Source of the DNA: Clostridiales bacterium | Lineage (GTDB): Bacteria > Bacillota > Clostridia > Oscillospirales > CAG-272 | Reading direction: 5' to 3' | Assembly: GCA_022800625.1 (NCBI GenBank) | Contig: JAAWQR010000021.1 | Span: forward strand, 1-45,630 | Length of the DNA: 45,630 nucleotides | Shown here: positions 23,925 to 32,792 of the stretch, in pieces | Layout: the number at the start of each line of letters is the position of its first letter | Position numbering within the stretch: position 1 is the first letter of the stretch | Made by a program: the position numbers and the translations under genes | The notes under the pieces: model-generated | Databases searched by the model: none | Seen by the model: the letters and a program-made list of their open reading frames with translations, nothing else | Told to the model about the DNA's origin: nothing

Positions 23925-25412
23925 TCAGTCGGGTATGCTGTCCATTACTGTACGTATTACTTCATTTGTATTTTTTGCATAAGCCTCGTAAAAATTCGGG
24001 AGCATGGTAGAGTCCGTTTTAACGGCATAGTCAAGCGTTGACATATAGCTGCCCCATGTGTCGGGACTTCCGTTTGAAAATATATCAATAATATCATATA
24101 TTTTCGTGTTAAATATTATATCTATCATTGCACTTGATTCATTATCATATGCGCTGTCGTTTTTCAGCATTTGATCGTAAAAAACAGGTTTAACATATTT
24201 TTCCGAAAGCGCTGCCGCAGCCTCTGTTACGGCATCTGTCATATCTGCATTTTTAATATTTTTCGGAACATAAACAGCCGCTCCATACCACGGATTTGAA
24301 TAAGAATAATATTGAGTTTGGTATCTGTCTCCTTTTGGCATAGGCAGAACACCGATGTCCGCATTTTTATCTCGGAAGTTTACAATACTTCCGGTGTAGT
24401 CAAACCAAAAAAGGATTTTATCGTTTATGAATAATTCGCGCATGTCCTCAACACCGTATTTTTCTGTCGGATCTTCGCTCTCATAATCGTTGAGTGAATA
24501 AAGAAAAGCGGTCTTTGTTTCGTCGCTTAGTTCAACAGACATTTTGTCTGCAATGCTTTTAACAGCGCCGGTAAGCACAGGTTCTACATAAGGAATACCG
24601 CTGTCAGTAAAACTGGTAATCTTTGTTCCGGTTGCAAATATCCAATCAACACCGCTCGGATGACCGTATCTGTATATTCCGTCGCCGTTCTGATTGACAG
24701 GTACTTTTGCAGCTGACTCAAGCATTTTGTCCATTGTCCACTCGCCGTTGATAACAAGATCGTAAAGACCTGCGATTCCGTTTTCACGAGCAAGCTTTTT
24801 TGAATAAAGTACGCATGAGGCGTCCTGAAAGTTATTGAGTACTATAGAGCCTGTAAGGAAATATAGGTGACCTTTCAGTCTGAAGGTATCGTTAAGCGAA
24901 TCTATCCACCATTCTTTTGAAAGGTCTAGATTTATGAAATCATCAACATCACGCAGCATACTTCCGACCATAAGTCTCTGACCGACAGTCAGCATAGAAC
25001 CGTAAATGAGATCATATGAGCTTCCGCCTGCCTCAAAATCGCGTATAACCGTATTTTGAGTTTCATCTCCGCTCTCTGTAACAACGTAATTCCATTTAAT
25101 ATTAAATTTTTCTTCAAGCTCACCCTGTCTTGCATAGATGGCGTTACTCAAAACACTTCCGCTGATATCTTCATTTGCGGGAAAATTTTCATCATCGCGG
25201 CCGATATATGTGAATGTTTCGCCGCTGAAGTCATACCTGTCTGCGATACTGTCAACATATATCTCTATCTCTTCATAGTAATTCGGTTTTGTAGGACGGG
25301 TAAGAAACTCTTCACCCTGAGGATTTTGAGTGGGAGATTTTTCGCTTCCGCATGAAACAAGGGATGTCAGCATAGCTGAAATCATAAAAAGTGAAACAAT
25401 AGATTTTTTCAT
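23925..25412 (-). CDS. Extracellular solute-binding lipoprotein (ABC sugar type, family 1)
   Basis: A 495-residue lipoprotein. The signal peptide ends in the lipobox LVSC (Cys21), followed by a Gln/Glu/Pro linker. The mature part resembles family 1 carbohydrate-binding proteins of ABC transporters (IYARQGELEEKFNIKW, YDLIYGSMLTVGQRL, NGEWTMDKMLESA, IGVLPMPKGD). No permease or ATPase genes are adjacent, so it is an orphan that would have to work with a remote transporter. It lies downstream of the uracil-DNA glycosylase gene on the same strand, 64 bp away, and has its own terminator. Confidence 0.88.
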   Translation of the reverse strand: MKKSIVSLFMISAMLTSLVSCGSEKSPTQNPQGEEFLTRPTKPNYYEEIEIYVDSIADRYDFSGETFTYIGRDDENFPANEDISGSVLSNAIYARQGELEEKFNIKWNYVVTESGDETQNTVIRDFEAGGSSYDLIYGSMLTVGQRLMVGSMLRDVDDFINLDLSKEWWIDSLNDTFRLKGHLYFLTGSIVLNNFQDASCVLYSKKLARENGIAGLYDLVINGEWTMDKMLESAAKVPVNQNGDGIYRYGHPSGVDWIFATGTKITSFTDSGIPYVEPVLTGAVKSIADKMSVELSDETKTAFLYSLNDYESEDPTEKYGVEDMRELFINDKILFWFDYTGSIVNFRDKNADIGVLPMPKGDRYQTQYYSYSNPWYGAAVYVPKNIKNADMTDAVTEAAAALSEKYVKPVFYDQMLKNDSAYDNESSAMIDIIFNTKIYDIIDIFSNGSPDTWGSYMSTLDYAVKTDSTMLPNFYEAYAKNTNEVIRTVMDSIPD

Positions 25413-25476
25413 TTATATATGCCTTTCTAAACTGAAGAGGTTAGCATAAAGAATAATGGTGCGGTTGATTTCGGAA

Positions 25477-26028
25477 TCATTTCTCGTCAAGCAGCGCTTT
25501 TATCTTCTTCATGTCGGTAAGCATATCCTCTTTTTTCCGCGGATCGCGCAGAAGAGCTGCGGGGTGATATACCGCCGTCATTGTAAAGCCGCCGCGCTCT
25601 ACGAAAATTCCGTGCTCCTTGGTAATTTTATATCCCGGATCGATCAGCCGCATCGCTGCTATTCTGCCGAGGCATACGATGATCTTCGGGCGGATCAGTC
25701 TTACCTGATCACGCAGATATTCAATGCACATATCCTGCTCGGAAGGCAGGGGATCTCTGTTCTTCGGAGGACGGCATTTCAGGATGTTAGCAATATAGAC
25801 CTCGTCGCGGTTAATGCCGACAGCGCATAAATATTTGTCAAGCAGCTTTCCTGCGGCCCCGACAAACGGAATGCCCGACAGATCCTCTTTTTCACCCGGC
25901 GCTTCTCCGACAAACATCAAAGATGCTGATTTGCTTCCTGCGCCGAACACACAATTGGTTCTCGTCTCACTTAGCGGACACGCCGTACAGCTTTTGCATT
26001 CATTTTCAAGCTCTTCCCATGTTTTCAT
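25477..26028 (-). CDS. udg: Family 4 uracil-DNA glycosylase (Fe-S)
   Basis: A 183-residue type 4 uracil-DNA glycosylase that removes uracil from DNA. The four cluster ligands are visible as Cys14, Cys17, Cys85 (LKCRPPKNRDP) and Cys101, matching the spacing of the thermophile prototypes. Active-site motifs are GEAPGEKED (about 41-49) and the C-terminal HPAALLRD. Length is normal. A minus-strand promoter (TTGAAA, 17 nt, TACAAT) is seen at 26110-26082. The start codon is at 26028. Confidence 0.95.
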   Translation of the reverse strand: MKTWEELENECKSCTACPLSETRTNCVFGAGSKSASLMFVGEAPGEKEDLSGIPFVGAAGKLLDKYLCAVGINRDEVYIANILKCRPPKNRDPLPSEQDMCIEYLRDQVRLIRPKIIVCLGRIAAMRLIDPGYKITKEHGIFVERGGFTMTAVYHPAALLRDPRKKEDMLTDMKKIKALLDEK

Positions 26029-26081
26029 AAATTAAACAAATTCCTTGATATTATAATTATTTGAAGATTAATTCTGATTAT

Positions 26082-26110
26082 ATTGTATCATGATTTACCC
26101 TGATTTTCAA
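26082..26110 (-). promoter_or_regulatory. Promoter of the uracil-DNA glycosylase gene
   Basis: On the minus strand TTGAAA (26110-26105), 17-nt spacer, TACAAT (26087-26082), about 55 nt before the start codon. Confidence 0.6.
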
Positions 26111-26169
26111 GTGCCTGAGGTATCAATGAATTTCTCCTTTGTAAAAATAAAAAAACTTTCAAAAAGGTA

Positions 26170-26198
26170 TTGCAATCAGTAACGATATGTGGTATAAT
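26170..26198 (+). promoter_or_regulatory. Promoter of tRNA-Glu
   Basis: TTGCAA (26170-26175), 17-nt spacer, TATAAT (26193-26198), about 30 nt before the mature tRNA. Confidence 0.75.
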
Positions 26199-26233
26199 AT
26201 AAAAGCTGAAAACGCAAGTACACTCTTGCCTGC

Positions 26234-26305
26234 GGCCCGTTGGTCAAGCGGCTAAGACATCGCCCTCTCACGGCGAAAACGGGAGTTCGATTCTCCCACG
26301 GGTCA
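26234..26305 (+). tRNA. tRNA-Glu (anticodon CTC)
   Basis: A complete cloverleaf: acceptor GGCCCGT pairs with ACGGGTC, followed by discriminator A. The anticodon stem TCGCC/GGCGA encloses loop CTCTCAC, giving anticodon CTC. The T arm is GGGAG-TTCGATT-CTCCC. No CCA is encoded. Own promoter upstream and terminator directly downstream, so it is a single-gene unit. Confidence 0.95.
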
Positions 26306-26310
26306 AACAG

Positions 26311-26336
26311 AAAAGACGCTCATATGAGCGTCTTTT
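26311..26336 (+). terminator. Terminator after tRNA-Glu
   Basis: Fully palindromic stem AAAAGACGCTC/GAGCGTCTTTT around a short CATATG-type centre, ending in a T run. Confidence 0.9.
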
Positions 26337-26371
26337 CGCGTTATATTAATGTTTCTGAAATAAGTAAAATA

Positions 26372-26428
26372 AAAATTACCGAGCAAAATTACTTTCTTTT
26401 ATTGAAAGCAAATGCGATCGGTAATTTT
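26372..26428. terminator. Bidirectional terminator downstream of the ECF S-component gene
   Basis: AAAATTACCG (26372-26381) pairs with CGGTAATTTT (26419-26428); an inner CTTTC/GAAAG stem sits in the loop. A T run follows on each strand. Confidence 0.75.
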
Positions 26429-26439
26429 TTAATTAAAAT

Positions 26440-27030
26440 TTATTCGGAAAGCGATCTTTTTTCCAGTTCATATCTGCGCAAGGCGGATACTGCTATAAAA
26501 AGCGGAGGTATTACCGCGAGCTGAAGAATAATTCCCGGTAAGGCTTCGGCAAAGCCCTCTGTAAGAAATGCTGTGAATGAATAGCTGTTTTTGCCCGCAG
26601 CCATCAAAATAAACATTGCAATTCCGTATACGATTCTGCCGCAAAGCATGGAATCTATCAGAGCAATATATAGATTTATTATGTATTTTCCCGTTATTTT
26701 ATTTTCTTTCCTCGATATCATGGGAATATGAAGACCTGCAATGATTCCGTATGCGGCAAGCTCAAATGCCATAGCGATTCCAATCGGAAAAAGAACGGGA
26801 ATCCCGACTGTAATATACTTCAAAAACGGAGCTGTAAAGCCTATAATACCGCCCCAAAGGGGACCGCAGATAAATCCGCACAGCAGAACGGGAATGTGCA
26901 TCGGGCACAGCATCCTTCCGATCTGCGGAATGTGCCCTGTGATAAGAGGCAGCAGCTGAGCGGCCGCGAGAAGCATTGCTGCTGTTGTAAGATTGAAAAT
27001 ATTTGCTCTGAATCCTTTTTTACTGTCCAT
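26440..27030 (-). CDS. ECF transporter S component (vitamin/cofactor uptake)
   Basis: A 196-residue, six-helix membrane protein of the energy-coupling-factor S-component type. The marker is the N-terminal layout ANIFNLTTAAMLLAAAQLLPL, then GHIPQIGRMLCPMHIPVLLCGF, GGIIGFTAPFLKY and the small-residue-rich helix needed for docking with EcfT. It would bind a vitamin or related small molecule and share the ATPase module encoded elsewhere. The substrate cannot be assigned. I looked for a riboswitch in the 135-bp leader and recognised none. Start ATG 27030. Confidence 0.82.
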   Translation of the reverse strand: MDSKKGFRANIFNLTTAAMLLAAAQLLPLITGHIPQIGRMLCPMHIPVLLCGFICGPLWGGIIGFTAPFLKYITVGIPVLFPIGIAMAFELAAYGIIAGLHIPMISRKENKITGKYIINLYIALIDSMLCGRIVYGIAMFILMAAGKNSYSFTAFLTEGFAEALPGIILQLAVIPPLFIAVSALRRYELEKRSLSE

Positions 27031-27164
27031 CTTTTTGCTGTTCCTTCATTTGAGTATTTATTGTAGGGTAGGGAAAGCGCCGAGTAATAGATATTGTGGG
27101 GATACAAATGCTTTTTTTATTATTTGGATTTAAGTTATATTCGGGAGCTTATCCGAAGCGAATT

Positions 27165-28001
27165 TTATCTGAATATAAAATATGAGCCGAGCACGAGAAC
27201 GCCGAGTACTATTCTGTACCAGCCGAAAGATTCAAAGCTGTGACGGCGAACAAAGCTCATGAGGAATTTAATTGCAACGACAGATACGATAAATGCAGTT
27301 ACGGTGGCAACTCCCAATGTCATAAGCTCTACTCCGCTGAATGAAAAACCTGTCTTTACTATGTATTTTAAAATTTTAAGCAGACTTGCTCCGAGCATTA
27401 CGGGAATTGCGAGGAAGAATGAAAATTCAGCCGCTGCTGTGCGGGATACTCCGACGCACATTGAACCGATGATCGTTGAGCCTGAACGCGATGTTCCGGG
27501 GATCAGTGACAGCGTTTGAAACGCACCTATTTTCAGCGCGGTTTTGTAATCAATATCTTCAGCTGAAACTATCTTATATTTTTTGTTTTGGCTGTTATGA
27601 CGGCGCTCGATCACTATAAAAGCAATACCGTATATTATAAGCATAAGCGCGACCACAACATGATTATATAAATATTTATCGAGGATATCGTCAAGACATA
27701 CTCCGAAAACACCTGCCGGTATTGCGGCGACGATTATTTTTTTCCACAGACTCCATGTTGACTTTTTTTCCGCTGAGGATTTCTTTCCCGAAAACGGATT
27801 AAGCCTCCCGAAATAGAGTGTAAGTACCGCCAAAATTGAGCCGAGCTGTATAACTACGAGGAAAAGCTCCTTGAAAGCGTCGCTCATGTTCATTTTTACG
27901 AATTCGTCGAAAATTATCATGTGTCCCGTGCTCGATACGGGCAGCCATTCGGTAATTCCCTGTACTATTCCGATAAAAAACGCTTTTAATATATCGATCA
28001 T
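27165..28001 (-). CDS. uppP: Undecaprenyl-diphosphatase UppP (BacA)
   Basis: A 278-residue polytopic membrane enzyme that dephosphorylates undecaprenyl diphosphate to recycle the cell-wall lipid carrier, and can give bacitracin tolerance. The two catalytic repeats are visible: GITEWLPVSSTGHMII near the N-terminus and LSLIPGTSRSGSTIIG in the second half. Length is normal. It is preceded by about 235 bp and followed by the ECF S-component gene in the same direction, 134 bp apart. Confidence 0.96.
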   Translation of the reverse strand: MIDILKAFFIGIVQGITEWLPVSSTGHMIIFDEFVKMNMSDAFKELFLVVIQLGSILAVLTLYFGRLNPFSGKKSSAEKKSTWSLWKKIIVAAIPAGVFGVCLDDILDKYLYNHVVVALMLIIYGIAFIVIERRHNSQNKKYKIVSAEDIDYKTALKIGAFQTLSLIPGTSRSGSTIIGSMCVGVSRTAAAEFSFFLAIPVMLGASLLKILKYIVKTGFSFSGVELMTLGVATVTAFIVSVVAIKFLMSFVRRHSFESFGWYRIVLGVLVLGSYFIFR

Positions 28002-28192
28002 ATGCCGAAACTCCTTTTTAATGCTGTTTTATGGGGGATTTTACTGAATTCACACTGTCGTATCGATGCTGTCAATCATTTTTAAAAGTGAGCTTAAGAT
28101 TAAACATAATGCAGAATTAAGTCTAACGCTCCGTCTGCGCCCAAGCAGACTTTATAAAGCTTTTGAGAGTTTAAAGGGAACTTTTAAAAAAT

Positions 28193-28213
28193 CCCATATG
28201 CGCGCGGTATGGG
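28193..28213 (-). terminator. Terminator downstream of the U32 peptidase gene
   Basis: Read on the minus strand, CCCATA and TATGGG flank a GC-rich loop and are followed by a six-T run (28192-28187 side). A second short stem, ATGGGGC/GCCCCAT (28209-28225), overlaps it. The remainder of 28002-28236 holds nothing I can assign. Confidence 0.65.
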
Positions 28214-28236
28214 GCAGTGCCCCATATGTTCGCTCT

Positions 28237-29508
28237 TTATTCTCCGCCTCTGAGAATATCGCCTTCGTATACCGGAAAGGGAACTTTTAGCTTAAAGAGC
28301 ATTCCCGGATGGGGCGCTGACTCAATACTGTTACCGTTTTCATCTCTCAGTGTATCGGCTGTAAAACCTCTGCCCGTCTTTCCCGGGGAGATAAGTTCAA
28401 CCTTTTCACCGCCAACAAGCTTGTTGCGCTCAATAAACAGTGCGTCGTAAAGACCGTCCTTGTCTGCCGTATCCGAGGTTTCAAGAGCCGTTGCAAGATA
28501 AGCTTTTTCCCTTATATAACCGTGCATGGTTACCGTGTTTGCGTTTTCGTGCGGAGGAGTAAAATAAAATCCGGTGCCGTATTCTCTGTGACTTACGCTG
28601 TCAAGCTCACGTATCCACAGGGGATCTGTAGAGTATCCCGCAGGATCGCGTCTGTACGAATCAAGTGCCATTCTGTATGTATTGGTAACAACAGCGGTGT
28701 AGTATGCGCTCTTTACCCTGCCTTCGATTTTGTAGCTTGTTATTCCCGATTCTTCAAGCTCCCGTATGTGCTCGATCATCGAAGTATCTCTTGAAGACAT
28801 GAAGAATGTATCGCCGCCGTCCTCAATGACGGAAACTGCGCTTTTCTCATCTGGACGGTTGGATTCCGCAAGATCAAGCACTTTTGACGGCGAATATATC
28901 CATCTGCATGACTGCGCGCATGCTCCGTGATTTGCGTCTCGGCCCGTAAAGTAGTTTGAGAGCAGACACCTTCCGCTGTAGGATATGCACATCGCTCCGT
29001 GCACAAAAGCTTCAAGCTCAAGCTCCTTCGGAATATTGTTTCTGATATCAAGTATTTCGCGGAATGTAAGCTCGCGCGCAAGGACAACGCGGCTTGCACC
29101 CATTTTGTACCACGCATTGCATGATGCGGCGGAAACCGCAGATGCCTGAGTTGAAATGTGTATTTCAAGCTTCGGCGCGATTTCTCTTACAAGAGAGAAT
29201 ACACCAAGATCGGATACGATTACCGCGTCAACGCCGATGTCAGACAAAAATTTTATGTATTTTTCAAGAGCTGGATATTCTGCCGTGCGCGGCATTACGT
29301 TGAGTGTAATATAGAGCCTGACTCCGCGCTCATGGCAGTAATTTACTGCCCATATCAGCTCTTCATCCGAAAAATTTCCCGATGCCGCGCGCATTCCGTA
29401 TGCTTTGCCGGCAAGATACACGGCATCAGCGCCGTACAGTACGGCTGATTTCAGCTTTTCGGGATTACCCGCAGGGGAGAGAAGCTCGCTTTTTCCTTCG
29501 TTTCTCAT
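28237..29508 (-). CDS. U32-family peptidase (YhbU/TrhP-like)
   Basis: A 423-residue U32 protein. Visible are ELLSPAGNPEKLKSAVLYGADAVYL at the N-terminus, HISTQASAVSA, ELTFREILDI, and the family signature EAFVHGAMCISYSGRCLLSNYFTGRDANHGACAQSCRW with its conserved cysteines. Homologs such as TrhP/YegQ act in tRNA U34 hydroxylation or ubiquinone synthesis, so the peptidase name is historical. It follows the Dabb gene by 11 bp and RNase J by about 325 bp on the same strand, likely one operon. Confidence 0.92.
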   Translation of the reverse strand: MRNEGKSELLSPAGNPEKLKSAVLYGADAVYLAGKAYGMRAASGNFSDEELIWAVNYCHERGVRLYITLNVMPRTAEYPALEKYIKFLSDIGVDAVIVSDLGVFSLVREIAPKLEIHISTQASAVSAASCNAWYKMGASRVVLARELTFREILDIRNNIPKELELEAFVHGAMCISYSGRCLLSNYFTGRDANHGACAQSCRWIYSPSKVLDLAESNRPDEKSAVSVIEDGGDTFFMSSRDTSMIEHIRELEESGITSYKIEGRVKSAYYTAVVTNTYRMALDSYRRDPAGYSTDPLWIRELDSVSHREYGTGFYFTPPHENANTVTMHGYIREKAYLATALETSDTADKDGLYDALFIERNKLVGGEKVELISPGKTGRGFTADTLRDENGNSIESAPHPGMLFKLKVPFPVYEGDILRGGE

Positions 29509-29519
29509 ATATTTTTAAA

Positions 29520-29819
29520 TCAAACCTCAAAATCGAGACAAAGTCTTTGCGAAACTACGCTTCTAACGTAGGAAGCCGCCTCAAGGTGGAGCGGATTTTT
29601 CTGGTATCCGTCAAGAGCATGGACAGAGACAAATTCACTCTCAAGCATCATATCCGCGTTTGAGCTGTCAAGAGGACATGCGTTGACTTTTATGCTTATC
29701 ATGCCGTCTATTTTGCCTGCAAGTCCTTCAAGGCGGCGTTTTGCCTCTTCGCGGCATGTCTGTCGCTCACATTCGGGTATATCGTCTCTCAGCTTCCACA
29801 AAATTATATGCTTTATCAT
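29520..29819 (-). CDS. Dabb-family (stress-responsive alpha/beta barrel) protein
   Basis: A 99-residue protein with the Dabb ferredoxin-like fold: MIKHIILWKLRDD at the start, RRLEGLAGKIDGMISIKV, DMMLESEFVSVHALDGYQKNPLHLEAASYV. These form dimeric alpha/beta barrels and act in varied roles, mostly unknown. It is squeezed between RNase J (16 bp) and U32 (11 bp), so co-expression is likely. Confidence 0.88.
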   Translation of the reverse strand: MIKHIILWKLRDDIPECERQTCREEAKRRLEGLAGKIDGMISIKVNACPLDSSNADMMLESEFVSVHALDGYQKNPLHLEAASYVRSVVSQRLCLDFEV

Positions 29820-29834
29820 ATAAATATTACCTCA

Positions 29835-31514
29835 TCAAATGTTCATTATAACAGGCAGGATCATCGGTCTGCGCTTTGTTTTTGAATACAGATACTTTGA
29901 CAGTGCGTCCTTTACCTGCTGTTTTAGCTGAGTCCATTCGGTAACGCCCGATTCAAGCATTTCCGTGAGCATATTCTTTGCAATATCGCGCACATTGTCC
30001 ATCAGCTCTTCGCTCTCTCTCACATATACAAATCCGCGGGAGATTATGTCGGGACCTGAGATCAGCGTATTCTGATCTATGTCTACCGTTGCAACAACAA
30101 CGATCAGTCCGTCCTGAGCAAGATGACGGCGGTCGCGCAGAACGATGTTTCCGACATCTCCTACGCCGTAGCCGTCTACAAGAGTTCTTCCCGAAGGAAC
30201 GGGGGCGGCTCTCTTGCATGAGTTCCTGTCAAGTTCCAAAACCTGTCCGATATCGCACACAAATATATTCTGCGCGTCCATTCCCATGAATTCGGCAAGC
30301 TCTTTGTGCTGTATGAGGTGGCGGTATTCGCCGTGAATCGGCATAAAGTATTTCGGCTTTGTGAGAGCGTGCATCAGCTTCAGCTCTTCCTGACATGCGT
30401 GTCCCGAAACATGTACCTCAGCGTCGTCATGATATACGTTTACTCCGCGGCGGTACAGCTCGTTGATTATGCGTCCGACAAGCTTTTCGTTTCCCGGGAT
30501 CGCATGAGAAGAGAGAACAACGAGATCGTCGGGAGTAAGCGATACCTGATTGTGGTCTGAAAAAGCCATTCTGTACAGTGCGGACATAGGCTCTCCCTGT
30601 GAGCCTGTAGTAACAATAGTTACCATTTCAGACGGATAGCGTCCGAGATCGGCAATGTCGATAATTACTCCGTCGGGAACTTCCATATATCCGAGTCTTG
30701 TTGCGGCTCCGATGACGTTTATCATGCTGCGTCCCGTTATTGCGACCTTGCGGCCGAATTTAACGCTTGTGTTTATGATCTGCTGTACGCGGTGAACATT
30801 AGATGAAAATGTCGCAATGACTATTCTCTTATGAGGATTCTGCATGAAAATGCTGTCGAGAGATGAGCCTACATGGCGTTCCGACGGGGTAAAGCCCTGT
30901 CTGTCTACGTTTGTGGATTCACACATGAGAAGGAGAATTCCTTCTCTTCCGTATTCTCCGATCCTTGTAAGATCCATCATCTCGCCGCCGACTGGAGATA
31001 CGTCGAGCTTGAAGTCTCCGCTGTGCATTACGACTCCGACAGGCGTTGTGATCGCAATGCAGCATGCGTCCGCGATGGAATGGTTGACGCGAATAAATTC
31101 TGCCTTGAAAACGCCTAGCGATACGACTGAGCCTGCCTCAACCGTAACAAGAGTTCTTGAGCCGAGAAGCTTGTGCTCCGCAAGCTTGTTTTCAAGGATT
31201 CCGAGAGTCAGACGCGTTCCGTATACCGGAACATTCACCTGACGAAGCAGATACGGTATCGCACCGATATGGTCTTCATGTCCGTGTGTTATAAGTATCC
31301 CTTTGAGCTTATCGACATTTTTTTCGATATATGTGAAATCGGGTATTACAAGATCAATTCCCGGCATGTCTTCGTCGGGGAAAGCAATTCCGCAGTCAAC
31401 GATGATCATGCTGTCGCCGTACTCAATAACGGCGAGGTTTTTTCCGATTTCATTAAGTCCTCCGAGCATCATTACTCTGAGCTTTGTATTATTATTGTTT
31501 TGCTTTTTTGCCAC
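29835..31514 (-). CDS. rnjA: Ribonuclease J
   Basis: A 559-residue beta-CASP metallo-beta-lactamase ribonuclease, with 5' exonuclease and endonuclease activity in mRNA turnover and rRNA maturation. Motifs in order are LGGLNEIGKNLAVIEY, the zinc motif THGHEDHIGA, MHSGDFKLD, the beta-CASP region TFSSNVHRVQQI, TTGSQGEPMSAL, SSHAIPGNE, HVSGHACQEEL and PIHGEYRHL. The start is GTG 31514, preceded by AAAGGATA, rather than the in-frame start at 31568. The gene has a long leader: 31515-31906 contains no well-supported coding region and may be a regulatory 5' end. Confidence 0.96.
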   Translation of the reverse strand: MAKKQNNNNTKLRVMMLGGLNEIGKNLAVIEYGDSMIIVDCGIAFPDEDMPGIDLVIPDFTYIEKNVDKLKGILITHGHEDHIGAIPYLLRQVNVPVYGTRLTLGILENKLAEHKLLGSRTLVTVEAGSVVSLGVFKAEFIRVNHSIADACCIAITTPVGVVMHSGDFKLDVSPVGGEMMDLTRIGEYGREGILLLMCESTNVDRQGFTPSERHVGSSLDSIFMQNPHKRIVIATFSSNVHRVQQIINTSVKFGRKVAITGRSMINVIGAATRLGYMEVPDGVIIDIADLGRYPSEMVTIVTTGSQGEPMSALYRMAFSDHNQVSLTPDDLVVLSSHAIPGNEKLVGRIINELYRRGVNVYHDDAEVHVSGHACQEELKLMHALTKPKYFMPIHGEYRHLIQHKELAEFMGMDAQNIFVCDIGQVLELDRNSCKRAAPVPSGRTLVDGYGVGDVGNIVLRDRRHLAQDGLIVVVATVDIDQNTLISGPDIISRGFVYVRESEELMDNVRDIAKNMLTEMLESGVTEWTQLKQQVKDALSKYLYSKTKRRPMILPVIMNI

Positions 31515-31906
31515 TTTAAATATCCTTTCAAAATTGAGCCGAATCATTTCGTTTTCGGCAAGAATCAAAAATTATATAAAACATGCGTAGTTTGTGTCGC
31601 CGCACGATGAAAATTCCATGTTTCCGTTGCGGTTTGAACGGCAAAAGCACGAGGACATCTTAACCCCGCACCGACAAAATATAAACCGAGAAAAGCCGGC
31701 AAAAACAGCAGCAGCGTCGTAACGAATGCCGGCATAAGGTGAATTCTCCGAGGGCGGCGGAGATTTACGGATATACAATGCTTCCCGAAATTTGTGTAAT
31801 ATGCAGGCGATCGCACATTACTCGGGCAGAACACAATTCGCATATAATTATACAACATTTTTCCGTCAAGGTCAATAGCGGATTTCAAAACAGCTCCGCA
31901 CAAAAG
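31515..31906 (-). other. Non-coding interval upstream of RNase J
   Basis: About 390 bp. A minus-strand promoter-like TTGACG-N17-TATATG lies near 31875-31847. A 56-residue frame from 31735, with a hydrophobic start (MPAFVTTLLLFLPAFLGLYF) and GGAG ten nt upstream, is possible but unsupported by any family I know. The simplest reading is a long leader of the RNase J transcript. Confidence 0.3.
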
Positions 31907-32203
31907 TCACACAGCAAAATATATTATTGCGGTGATAGTGGCGGTAAGAGCTGCGGAAAGCGCTGCTCCCGCTACAAAAGCGCGCGCAAATTTTATTTTG
32001 CTGCGCTCTTTTTCATTTTTTTCTCCGTTTCCCGAAATTCCGCTCAAAATACGCATAGCTTCAAATCGCATTTCTTCATCTGTCGTGCATTTTCCCGCAA
32101 GAGAGTCCGCTTCCTGACGTCTCAGCACCAGATATGCCTCGTCAAAGATATCGCTCTCCGGGTTTTTTACATAATATATTCTCTTTTCACATCCGCGTAC
32201 CAT
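31907..32203 (-). CDS. Small membrane protein of unknown function
   Basis: A 98-residue protein. About 70 charged, helical cytoplasmic residues (YYVKNPESDIFDEAYLVLRR, EEMRFEAMRILSG) are followed by a single C-terminal transmembrane helix (AFVAGAALSAALTATITAIIYFAV). I do not recognise the family. The start is ATG 32203, where AAAGGAGAG gives seven nt spacing, rather than the upstream in-frame ATG at 32266. It lies after spmB on the same strand, so a role in sporulation or envelope is suggested by position only. Confidence 0.7.
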   Translation of the reverse strand: MVRGCEKRIYYVKNPESDIFDEAYLVLRRQEADSLAGKCTTDEEMRFEAMRILSGISGNGEKNEKERSKIKFARAFVAGAALSAALTATITAIIYFAV

Positions 32204-32270
32204 ATTTTTACTCTCCTTTATGTTTTTCATACACCATTTTTTCCCACTCATCTGCACGATATGCAATTCT

Positions 32271-32792
32271 TTATGAAAAAAAGATTCTTACAAGAAGCGA
32301 TGATAAAAACAGGCACAGAAGCGCGCTGAGTGAGGCGATCAGAAACGCTCTTCCGGCTTTTTTTACACGTGTTTTTCCGAAATAAAGGGCGATTACGTAT
32401 ATCAGCGTATCGGAGCTTCCCATGATGACGGAGGCGCAAAGTCCGGCAATACTGTCAGGACCTACGCTGTCAAGAAGTTCGGCAAATGCCGATGATGCAG
32501 CGGAGCCGGATATCGGTCTTGTGACGGCGAGCGGGAGTATTTCGGACGGTATACCGACAGCGCTGCATACACCCGACAGATATTTGACTATCAGATCGGC
32601 AGCTCCGCTTGCTGAAAACATCGACAGCGCAACCATGAGAGCCGTCATAGTCGGAATTATTGATACCGTGGTTTTCATTCCGTCACGTGCTCCGCGCACG
32701 AACCATTCAAACGCATCGGCACGGCGAAACATTACAGCTCCGACTGCGAGTATAACGGCAGGTATTATGAGTGATGAAATAAATTCAGTCAT
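32271..32792 (-). CDS. spmB: Spore maturation protein SpmB
   Basis: A 173-residue membrane protein with the nucleoside-recognition (Gate) domain shared by SpmA/SpmB: SLIIPAVILAVGAVMF, GMKTTVSIIPTMTALMVAL, and the region ITRP-like VTRPISGSAASSAF with TLIYVIALYFG near the end. SpmA and SpmB are needed for spore core dehydration and heat resistance in Bacillus and Clostridium. It overlaps spmA by eight nucleotides. Presence of the pair suggests a spore-forming organism. Confidence 0.93.
   Translation of the reverse strand: MTEFISSLIIPAVILAVGAVMFRRADAFEWFVRGARDGMKTTVSIIPTMTALMVALSMFSASGAADLIVKYLSGVCSAVGIPSEILPLAVTRPISGSAASSAFAELLDSVGPDSIAGLCASVIMGSSDTLIYVIALYFGKTRVKKAGRAFLIASLSALLCLFLSSLLVRIFFS

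Noticed and set aside
27031-27164. Riboswitch upstream of the ECF S-component gene
   Set aside because: No match to TPP, preQ1, THF, FMN or cobalamin core sequences by eye.
31565-31903. 112-residue minus-strand frame upstream of RNase J
   Set aside because: No start signal for the full frame and no family; only its last 56 codons have a weak ribosome binding site.
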